Shown here in pieces: positions 1 through 5,700 of a stretch of DNA of 10,535 bases. Origin of the DNA: Clostridia bacterium. GTDB lineage: Bacteria > Bacillota > Clostridia > Oscillospirales > Acutalibacteraceae. Numbering within the stretch: the stretch's first letter is position 1; each line of letters starts with the position of its first letter. Position numbers and translations under genes: made by a program. Under the pieces are notes generated by a model. It had not been told where the DNA came from. It ran no database searches and was given only the letters and a program-made list of their open reading frames with translations. The stretch covers positions 1-10,535 of the forward strand of contig JAFOXT010000438.1 in the NCBI GenBank assembly GCA_017425745.1. The letters are read 5' to 3'.

Positions 1-1144
1 GGGTCAGTATGACGCGGCAACAGAAACCTATCCCTACTGGGGTGCAGGCGCAGGTATGAGCGAAGGTGACGGAGATTTTGTAAAATTCCTCAGAGATAAC
101 GGCTACGATGCTTACGCAGTTTCCGTAGGTCCCGTAAACAGCGCTTGGGACAGAGCCTGTGAAATCTACGCTCAGCTTACAGGCACAATCGTAGACTACG
201 GCGAAGCTCATTCAAAAGCTCATAACCACGCACGCTTCGGAAGAAGCTTTGAGGGTCAGCCTCTTATGGGCAAGGTGTGGACTCCTGATGAACCGCTTAA
301 TCTCATCGGACACTCCTTCGGCGGCCCTGCAAGCAGACTTTTCACTTCTCTTATGGCTTTCGGTGACGAGGCCGAAATTGCCGCAACAGGCAATGAAACC
401 TCTCCCCTTTTCAAAGGCGGACACAAAAAAGCTGTGCACAGTGTAATTACTCTTTCAGGCTGTCACAACGGCTCACAGATTGCAAACCTTATTGTTGACC
501 CCGTTGTACCTCTTTTCTTTATTGCAGTTATGGTTAACCTTATGTGTGTTTTCAGCGATAAGCCCACCGGCTTCAATTCAGACCTCGGTCTTGCTCACTT
601 CGGTCTTACTCCCGAAGGTGGTACCGGTAAGGTTGAATTCAGCCTCAGAAACATCATCAATTTTATGAGAGCAAAGGACAATGCAGGCGTTGACCTTACT
701 GTAGGCGGCTCACAGAAGCTGAACGAAAAAATAAAAATGAATCCTGATACCTACTACTACTCAATTTCGGGCACTGTTACCGAGGAAAACGAAAAAGGCA
801 AGCAGGAAAAAACTCACGACACAACAAAGATTTTCGATGCGACCACTCAGCTTCTTATAATGTCACAGGGACTTACCATTGACGGAATCAAGATGGACAA
901 AACCTGGGCAAACAACGACGGTATGGTACCTCTTAAGAGCGCACTTTATCCCATTGACGAAAGCGACAATTCTTTTTCATATGAAGAAGCTCTTAGCAAA
1001 AACGAAATCAAAGCCGGCTCATGGTACTACACAAAAACCATTTACGGCATGGACCACGGCGATTATTGCGGAACAACCGATGACTATCCCGAGGGCTACG
1101 AAAAGTTCTGGCTCGGTCTTGCTGAAATGGCTACAAGCAGATAA
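1..1144 (+). CDS. Lipase, family I.5 (staphylococcal/Geobacillus type), N-terminus outside window
   Basis: Alpha/beta-hydrolase predicted to hydrolyse triacylglycerols or related esters, probably outside the cell as in its relatives. The frame is open from base 2 and already matches the family before the ATG at 56 (YPYWGAGAG recalls the YWGG segment), so that ATG is internal and the true start, with any signal peptide, lies upstream. The nucleophile elbow IGHSFGG has Ser at 314-316. The likely Asp is in NNDGMVP (917-919) and the likely His in MDHGDYCG (1055-1057). The family signature WDRACEIYAQ...VDYGEAH...HARFGR is present. Counting from the ATG at 56, Asp32, His52 and His58 match the spacing of three of the four zinc ligands of Geobacillus lipases (Asp61, His81, His87). 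The fourth ligand region aligns with SDLGLAHFGL and looks altered. The elbow has Phe where Met or Gln is common. A strong terminator follows directly, so this is a transcript end. Substrate is not established. Confidence 0.88.
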   Translation, partial: GQYDAATETYPYWGAGAGMSEGDGDFVKFLRDNGYDAYAVSVGPVNSAWDRACEIYAQLTGTIVDYGEAHSKAHNHARFGRSFEGQPLMGKVWTPDEPLNLIGHSFGGPASRLFTSLMAFGDEAEIAATGNETSPLFKGGHKKAVHSVITLSGCHNGSQIANLIVDPVVPLFFIAVMVNLMCVFSDKPTGFNSDLGLAHFGLTPEGGTGKVEFSLRNIINFMRAKDNAGVDLTVGGSQKLNEKIKMNPDTYYYSISGTVTEENEKGKQEKTHDTTKIFDATTQLLIMSQGLTIDGIKMDKTWANNDGMVPLKSALYPIDESDNSFSYEEALSKNEIKAGSWYYTKTIYGMDHGDYCGTTDDYPEGYEKFWLGLAEMATSR

Positions 1145-1176
1145 ACGAAAGCACCCTCAGAGGGTGCTTTCGTTTT
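1145..1176 (+). terminator. Intrinsic terminator of the lipase gene
   Basis: A perfect 13-bp stem (1145-1157 with 1161-1173) and a 3-nt loop begin on the base after the lipase stop codon. A short T-run (1173-1176) follows. The 5' A-rich side is short, so it acts mainly on the plus strand. Confidence 0.9.
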
Positions 1177-1177
1177 A

Positions 1178-1239
1178 ATTAATAATGAATGATGAATAAT
1201 TAATAATGAATAATTGTGGGTCGCTTCGCTCCGATTATA
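1178..1239. repeat. Solo end of a heptad-repeat intergenic element
   Basis: From 1178 to 1212 the sequence reads as five 7-bp units (ATTAATA, ATGAATG, ATGAATA, ATTAATA, ATGAATA), then ATTGTGG and the junction GTCGCTTCGCTCCGATTATA. The 17 nt at 1223-1239 (gcttcgctccgattata) recur inverted at 8097-8113, inside the element at 7883-8151. TTGTGG followed by TCGC also marks the left junction of that element (7912-7921). No partner arm is visible downstream before 1349, so this looks like a truncated or single-ended copy. It starts two bases after the terminator T-run. The rest of the gap up to 1258 shows nothing recognisable. Confidence 0.7.
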
Positions 1240-1258
1240 ATCTTATCTGTTATAAAGT

Positions 1259-1273
1259 CTTAAGAATCTTAAG
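1259..1273. promoter_or_regulatory. Perfect 15-nt dyad upstream of a promoter
   Basis: CTTAAGA-A-TCTTAAG is a perfect palindrome with 7-bp half-sites around a central A. It ends 21 bp before the proposed -35 of the membrane-protein gene. It could bind a dimeric regulator, but its position and symmetry are the only support, and AT-rich palindromes arise by chance. Confidence 0.25.
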
Positions 1274-1294
1274 GAAATCGTAAGGTTTATTCTG

Positions 1295-1324
1295 TTGAAA
1301 GTGCTTTATCTCCCGTGGTAAAAT
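1295..1324 (+). promoter_or_regulatory. Sigma-A-type promoter of the membrane-protein gene
   Basis: TTGAAA (1295-1300), an 18-bp spacer and TAAAAT (1319-1324). The predicted start near 1331 leaves almost no leader before the ribosome site at 1334, which is tight but workable. Confidence 0.5.
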
Positions 1325-1348
1325 ATAAATATCAAAGGAGGTTATGAA

Positions 1349-1855
1349 ATGAACAGATACAAAGCTATTACAAACACAACAATAACTGCACTGCTTATTT
1401 TTGCTTTCAGCTTTACGGCTTTCGCAAATTCCTCGTGGGTATGGATTTCTGAAACAAGACCCTACGATGTGCTTCCCTTTGTGGCTATTGCTACTCTCAT
1501 AATTGAAACCGCGGCGCTTAATCTTATTCTTAAAATCGGCAATTGGCACAAGGTTTTTTCAGGTGTGCTTATCGGCAACCTTATATCCTTTGCCGTACCT
1601 TACATAGGCTACAGCAACACCACCCCTTATTATGATATGCCGCTCAGCTACATTCTTGAAAGAGGCCCGTTTTACACTGTCGGTGCAGCTTTTCTTTTTC
1701 TTACCGTTGCCGTGGAATTACCTTTTATGTACTTCTGGCTGAAGAAAAGTGTAAAGAACAAAAAGCTGTTGGTGCTTGTAACAGTTGTTGCAAACGTTGT
1801 AACAACAGCTATGGTTGCAGTTGCAGAAAGAGTTCTTTGTGAAGGACGCTGGTAA
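1349..1855 (+). CDS. Small multi-pass membrane protein, function unknown
   Basis: A 168-residue protein I do not recognise. Hydrophobic segments lie at about residues 9-26, 40-61, 69-88, 106-130 and 139-160. The first could be a cleaved signal peptide (AFA then NSS) or a first membrane helix, giving four or five passes. A basic stretch, KKSVKNKK (132-139), lies between the last two, so by the positive-inside rule this loop should be cytoplasmic. No catalytic motif is visible. The start is fixed by AAAGGAGG at 1334-1341, 7 bp before the ATG; an ATG at 1344 is out of frame. It has its own promoter and sits alone between the lipase terminator and a convergent gene. Its TAA stop (1853-1855) is shared with the left arm of the repeat that follows, so no private terminator is visible. 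Confidence 0.8.
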   Translation: MNRYKAITNTTITALLIFAFSFTAFANSSWVWISETRPYDVLPFVAIATLIIETAALNLILKIGNWHKVFSGVLIGNLISFAVPYIGYSNTTPYYDMPLSYILERGPFYTVGAAFLFLTVAVELPFMYFWLKKSVKNKKLLVLVTVVANVVTTAMVAVAERVLCEGRW

Positions 1856-2027
1856 ATGCAAAATGCAAAATGACTGACGAAGCTTAAAGCTGTCATTCTG
1901 AACGCAGTGAAGAATCTTTAAAGCAATTTTTCTCGTTAATATATTAAAAAAATCATCCCACCTTACTTGGCGGGATGATACTTTTTTGTTTGTAGAAAAT
2001 TGGACGCAATTTTGCATTTTGCATTTA
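1853..2027. repeat. MITE-like element with inverted AAATGCA heptad arms
   Basis: A 19-bp perfect inverted repeat (1853-1871 with 2009-2027) bounds about 175 bp. Each arm is built of tandem heptads: AAATGCA, AAATGCA, AAATGAC on the left and GCAATTT, TGCATTT, TGCATTT on the right. The interior holds a bidirectional terminator hairpin (1952-1979) and, at about 1892-1917, a segment reading CATTCTGAACGCAGTGAAGA. From memory, that segment belongs to a common intergenic repeat of Firmicutes that yields spurious peptides such as ILHCVQND on the other strand. No gene is supported inside. The left arm overlaps the stop codon of the membrane-protein gene, and the right arm ends 7 bp before the stop of the convergent gene. 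Confidence 0.7.
1946..1987. terminator. Bidirectional terminator between convergent genes
   Basis: The stem is 1952-1962 with 1969-1979 and the loop is TTACTT. Read on the minus strand every pair forms (one G-U), followed by seven Ts (1952-1946). On the plus strand one A-C mismatch remains, followed by six Ts (1982-1987). It should therefore end the gene at 2035-2697 well and the gene at 1349-1855 less well. Confidence 0.75.
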
Positions 2028-2034
2028 TAAGTTA

Positions 2035-2697
2035 TCAAAGCATAATTGCGCCGATGATATCAAAGAGGAAACCGGGGAAACGGCTTTCGTCAATATTCAT
2101 ATCAGCAATGCCTGTCATTTCAACAATCTTGTTGAGGAAATCAAATACTGTTCCGAGAATATCTGCCATAGGATCAGCGATCTGATAAATTCTCATATGG
2201 AGATAAAGCTCACCTGCAAAACGTGTGTAAGTAAGAAGATCGAAATCAGCTTCTGAAGCTACGAATTCCTTCTGCTTGTCGCAGATTTTATAAACTGCTG
2301 CACGGAAAACATCCATTTCGAAAAGCTCGGGATGCTCTGCAACGTTAACTGCAATGTAAATTGTCTGCTTACCGTTTTCAAGTGTCTTGATTGTGTAAAC
2401 TGAATCGTCAGCAATTGCTTGAGCAAGAGCATCAACGCTGTCTACATCCTCAGCTGCAACAACTGCATACTGAGTAACTGCACCTGCAACTTCATTTTTT
2501 GAAGGAGCTGCATCAAGACCGCTGAGAATTGCTTCATAGAATTCTTCGCCGATTTCTACTTCACCGCCGAGAAGTTCAGAGAAGAAAGCTTCAACATTTT
2601 CCTGTGCTTTTGCTGATGAATCTGCTGCTGATGCGGGAAGTGCCATTGAGAAAAGCATCATAAGTGCGAGCAGAATAGCTATTGATTTTTTGAACAT
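2035..2697 (-). CDS. Secreted acidic protein, function unknown
   Basis: A 220-residue protein I do not recognise. A clear signal peptide (MFKK, a hydrophobic run LLALMMLFSMAL, cleavage after ASA at residue 24) predicts export by Sec. The mature part is acidic, looks mostly helical, and lacks LPXTG, repeats or S-layer motifs. No lipobox cysteine follows the signal. The C-terminus (about residues 180-220) is hydrophobic and amphipathic (DILGTVFDFLNKIVEMTG and FPGFLFDIIGAIML) and might bind membrane or pack in a bundle. The start is set by AAAGGAGGA at 2704-2712, 7 bp from the ATG, and a consensus promoter lies just upstream. The gene converges on the small membrane protein and ends at the hairpin at 1952-1979. 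It appears to be its own transcription unit. Confidence 0.8.
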   Translation of the reverse strand: MFKKSIAILLALMMLFSMALPASAADSSAKAQENVEAFFSELLGGEVEIGEEFYEAILSGLDAAPSKNEVAGAVTQYAVVAAEDVDSVDALAQAIADDSVYTIKTLENGKQTIYIAVNVAEHPELFEMDVFRAAVYKICDKQKEFVASEADFDLLTYTRFAGELYLHMRIYQIADPMADILGTVFDFLNKIVEMTGIADMNIDESRFPGFLFDIIGAIML

Positions 2698-2746
2698 AAT
2701 ATGTCCTCCTTTTAATTTTATTGCCTTTAAAGCAACCTTTTGATTA

Positions 2747-2775
2747 ATTATAGCAACAATTTATTCACACTTCAA
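2747..2775 (-). promoter_or_regulatory. Sigma-A promoter of the secreted-protein gene
   Basis: On the minus strand: TTGAAG (2770-2775), a 17-bp spacer and TATAAT (2747-2752). It lies between the PRC-barrel stop and the ribosome site of the secreted-protein gene, so the latter can be expressed independently. Confidence 0.75.
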
Positions 2776-2809
2776 GCCTGCTTTGAATTTTCGTGACTTT
2801 GTATATTTT

Positions 2810-3103
2810 TCAGCGAAAAATATTGTCAAAAATGCCCTGTCTTCCTTTATTTCTTTCAGGCTGAACACACTCACAGCCGCACACAAGTATAGTGTCGTCT
2901 CCGATAACCTGTATGTCCTTCCACAATATTCTTATATCATCATCCCGTCTGCCGAGAAGTCGGCTTTTACCCCAGATTATCAGTGAAACAAGCCTTCCGT
3001 CACAGGAATTTATTTCAACATCATTGACAAATCCGAGATGACAGCCCGTTTTTGTATTTATAACCTGCTTTGAATGAAGGTCGGTTATTCTGCAGCAATC
3101 CAT
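2810..3103 (-). CDS. PRC-barrel protein of the YlmC/YmxH family
   Basis: A 97-residue single-domain protein. The order DLHSKQVINTKTGCHLGFVNDVEIN...GRLVSLIIWG...DDIRILWKDIQVIGDDTILV matches the small PRC-barrel fold of YlmC/YmxH proteins, usually about 75-90 residues. PRC-barrels act as ligand or protein-docking modules. In spore formers this subfamily is annotated as sporulation-related, but its molecular role is not known. It carries several cysteines (CC at 3-4, CGCEC near 75-79), more than usual, and a basic C-terminal tail. Start: AGGGGTGA at 3109-3116 on the minus strand, 5 bp from the ATG. I could not find a convincing promoter in the divergent space to the GH3 gene. A 9-bp AT-only-rich hairpin overlaps the stop but has no T-run. 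Confidence 0.82.
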   Translation of the reverse strand: MDCCRITDLHSKQVINTKTGCHLGFVNDVEINSCDGRLVSLIIWGKSRLLGRRDDDIRILWKDIQVIGDDTILVCGCECVQPERNKGRQGIFDNIFR

Positions 3104-3171
3104 AATATCACCCCTGAAATTTATATGCCGTTCAAAACAGCAAAATACCTTATCGCTTTTTATTTTTCCTC

Positions 3172-3200
3172 TTGACCTCAGGATAATATAATACTATAAT
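3172..3200 (+). promoter_or_regulatory. Sigma-A promoter of the GH3-GH36 operon
   Basis: TTGACC (3172-3177), a 17-bp spacer and TATAAT (3195-3200), very close to consensus. The leader is about 25 nt to the ATG, with GAGGAGGT at 3217-3224. No catabolite-response (cre) site or clear operator dyad was seen, so strong and perhaps constitutive expression is plausible. Confidence 0.85.
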
Positions 3201-3231
3201 TAAGCTGTATATACTTGAGGAGGTATAAAAT

Positions 3232-5676
3232 ATGAAGAACGCAGAATTACTTTCAAAAATGACCCTTGAAGAAAAGGTCTCACTTCTTTCAGGTAAGGAT
3301 TTCTGGCATCTCAGAGGAAATGAACGTCTTGGTCTTCCTGAGCTGATGATTACCGACGGCCCTCACGGCTTAAGAAAGCAGAATCCTGACGGCGACCAGA
3401 AGGGTCTTTCAAACTCAGTTCCCACCACCTGCTTCCCCACAGCAGTAACAACTGCCTGCTCATGGGATACTGACCTTCTTTACAGAATGGGTGAAGCTAT
3501 GGCTGAAGAATGCCTTCAGGAAAAGGTAAGCGTTATTCTCGGCCCCGGTGTAAATATGAAAAGAAGTCCCCTTTGCGGAAGAAACTTTGAATACTTTTCA
3601 GAAGATCCCCTTCTTGCAGGCGAGCTTGCAGCAGGACTTATCAACGGTATTCAGTCAAAGGGCATTGGCACTTCAATCAAGCACTTTGCTGCCAACACTC
3701 AGGAAAAACGCAGACTTACAATGGACAGCGTTGTTGACGAAAGAGCTTTAAGAGAGATTTATCTCACTGCTTTTGAAATTGCTGTGAAGAAATCTCAGCC
3801 CTGGACAGTTATGAATTCATATAACAAAATCAACGGCACCTACGCTTCAGACAACGGATATCTTCAGAATGACATTCTCCGTAACGAATGGGGCTTCAAG
3901 GGCATTGTTGTAACAGACTGGGGTGCAGCAAACGACAGAGTGCTCGGCCTCAAAAACGGTAACGACCTTGAAATGCCCTCATCAAACGGCATCAACGATA
4001 AAAAAATCTGCGACGCAGTAAGAAACGGCACTCTTGACGAAAAGTATGTTGACATTGCAACAGACAGAATGCTCACACTTATCAAAAACAGCGAAGCTGT
4101 ACTTGGTGATTATACTTATAATAAAGAAGCTCACCACAAGCTTGCTGCTGAAATCTGCAGTCAGTCAGTTGTTCTTCTCAAAAACGAGGACAACATTCTT
4201 CCCCTTAAAAAAGGAACAAAAATTGCCGTTATCGGCGAAATGGCAAGAGCACCCAGATACCAGGGTGCCGGCAGCTCAATCATCAACCCCACAAAGATTT
4301 CCGACGCTTTTGACGGCCTTATTGCTCTCGGCTTCAATCCTCTTTTCGCTCCCGGCTACAACAAGAAGAAGGACGAAATCAACGAAACAGTCATCCGTGA
4401 TGCAAAGGCTGTTGCTTCAAAGGCAGATGTTGCTTTAGTTTTTATCGGCCTTACCGAAGAATATGAATCCGAGGGCTACGACAGAAGCCACCTCAGCCTT
4501 CCCAAGTCACATCTCAGACTTATGGAAGAAATTCTTCAGGTAAACGAAAATGTAGTTGTTGTTCTTTCAGGTGGTTCACCTGTTGAAATGCCCTTTGCAA
4601 GTGACGTCAAAGCAATTCTCAACGGCTACCTCGGCGGTCAGGCAAGCGGTATTGCAATTGCAGATGTGCTTGCAGGCAAGGTAAATCCCTCAGGTAAGCT
4701 TGCAGAAACTTATCCTCTCAGCCTTTCAGACACACCCTGCTTCAACTATTATCCCGGCACAGAGCTTACTGCCGAACACAGAGAAGGTGTTTATATAGGC
4801 TACAGATATTACGATTCAGCTATGAAGGAAGTTCTTTTCCCCTTCGGCTTTGGTCTTTCATACACAAAGTTTGAATACATCGACATAAAGCTTTCAGCTG
4901 ACAAAATCAAGGACACAGATACTCTCACAGTAAGCTATAAAATCAAAAACACCGGCGACACAGCAGGTGCTGAGGTTTCACAGATTTATGTAAGCGACAG
5001 CGAAAGCACAATTTTCCGCCCTGTAAAAGAGCTTCGTGCCTTCAATAAGGTTTATCTTGAAGCAGGCGAAGAAAAGGAAATTACAATTGAGCTTTCAAAA
5101 AGAGCCTTCGCTTATTACAATGTAAATATTATGGACTGGCACGTTGAAAGCGGTGATTTCAACATCATGGTTGGTGCATCAAGCCGTGACATCAGACTTG
5201 AAGCTACTGTAAACGTTATTTCAACCGTAGAAGCTGAGGTTCCCGACTATAAGGAAGCTGCACCCTGCTATTACATGGCAGATGTTCAGAACATTCCCGA
5301 CGAAGCCTTCACTGCAGTTCTCGGCAGACCCATTCCTCCCACAACTCTTGACCCGACTTCAGAAATCACCTTTGCAAACTCTCTCGGCGATGCAAAATTC
5401 ACAAAGTGGGGCAGCAGAATCAACGCTCTTCTCAATGCTGCGCTTGACGCTGTTACCGATCCCGATGATCCCACAACAGTTATGGTAAAGGCAATGGCTC
5501 TTGAAATTCCTATCAGAAACTTTGTTACAATGAGTGCAGGCGTATTCACAGAGGATATGGCAAACGGTCTTGTTATGATTCTCAATTCAAAGAATCCTGT
5601 ACGCGGTCTCAGCAAGATTCTCAAGGGTCTTGTGGGAGCAGTAAAAAATATTCCCGAGCTTCTCAAAGCTATATAA
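3232..5676 (+). CDS. Glycoside hydrolase family 3, beta-glucosidase-type, with C-terminal extension
   Basis: An 814-residue exo-acting retaining glycosidase predicted to release beta-linked glucose from imported oligosaccharides. No signal peptide is present, so it is cytoplasmic. Domains: an N-terminal barrel (about 1-300) with DGPHGLR, GRNFEYFSEDP, the substrate-binding pair KHF (Lys150, His151) and the nucleophile in VVTDWGA (Asp229); an alpha/beta sandwich (about 315-545) with ESEGYDR, where Glu414 is the likely acid/base; and a fibronectin III-like domain (about 560-660). No PA14 insert is seen. About 150 residues (664-814) extend past the fibronectin domain, containing EIPIRNFVTMSAG and the helical end RGLSKILKGLVGAVKNIPEL. 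This tail resembles extensions I recall from other clostridial GH3 enzymes, with no known function. The start has GAGGAGGT 8 bp upstream. First gene of an operon with the GH36 gene. Family GH3 also includes xylosidases and others, so glucose specificity is likely, not proven. Confidence 0.93.
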   Translation: MKNAELLSKMTLEEKVSLLSGKDFWHLRGNERLGLPELMITDGPHGLRKQNPDGDQKGLSNSVPTTCFPTAVTTACSWDTDLLYRMGEAMAEECLQEKVSVILGPGVNMKRSPLCGRNFEYFSEDPLLAGELAAGLINGIQSKGIGTSIKHFAANTQEKRRLTMDSVVDERALREIYLTAFEIAVKKSQPWTVMNSYNKINGTYASDNGYLQNDILRNEWGFKGIVVTDWGAANDRVLGLKNGNDLEMPSSNGINDKKICDAVRNGTLDEKYVDIATDRMLTLIKNSEAVLGDYTYNKEAHHKLAAEICSQSVVLLKNEDNILPLKKGTKIAVIGEMARAPRYQGAGSSIINPTKISDAFDGLIALGFNPLFAPGYNKKKDEINETVIRDAKAVASKADVALVFIGLTEEYESEGYDRSHLSLPKSHLRLMEEILQVNENVVVVLSGGSPVEMPFASDVKAILNGYLGGQASGIAIADVLAGKVNPSGKLAETYPLSLSDTPCFNYYPGTELTAEHREGVYIGYRYYDSAMKEVLFPFGFGLSYTKFEYIDIKLSADKIKDTDTLTVSYKIKNTGDTAGAEVSQIYVSDSESTIFRPVKELRAFNKVYLEAGEEKEITIELSKRAFAYYNVNIMDWHVESGDFNIMVGASSRDIRLEATVNVISTVEAEVPDYKEAAPCYYMADVQNIPDEAFTAVLGRPIPPTTLDPTSEITFANSLGDAKFTKWGSRINALLNAALDAVTDPDDPTTVMVKAMALEIPIRNFVTMSAGVFTEDMANGLVMILNSKNPVRGLSKILKGLVGAVKNIPELLKAI

Positions 5677-5700
5677 AGCACAAATCAAAGGAGAAAAACT

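Noticed and set aside
56..58. ATG at 56 as the true lipase start.
   Set aside because: The frame is open to the window edge, upstream residues match the family, and no ribosome site precedes the ATG.
1718..2038. Open frame on the minus strand encoding about 106 residues across 1853-2027.
   Set aside because: It reads through the repeat element and yields the ILHCVQND-type peptide known to me as a spurious translation of intergenic repeats. It also overlaps the membrane-protein gene and has no ribosome site.
2803..2823. Perfect 9-bp AT-rich hairpin over the stop of the PRC-barrel gene, considered as a terminator.
   Set aside because: The stem has one G-C pair and no T-run follows on the minus strand.
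3104..3231. cre-type catabolite repression site or repressor operator for the sugar operon.
   Set aside because: No sequence close to the cre consensus and no clear dyad beyond the promoter elements.
4034..4438. Plus-strand frame of 134 residues in a second frame of the GH3 gene.
   Set aside because: It lies wholly within conserved GH3 coding sequence and its translation shows no recognisable protein character.
5286..5681. Long minus-strand frame (131 residues) inside the GH3 gene.
   Set aside because: It is antisense to the well-supported C-terminal part of the GH3 protein, has no ribosome site, and has low-complexity composition.
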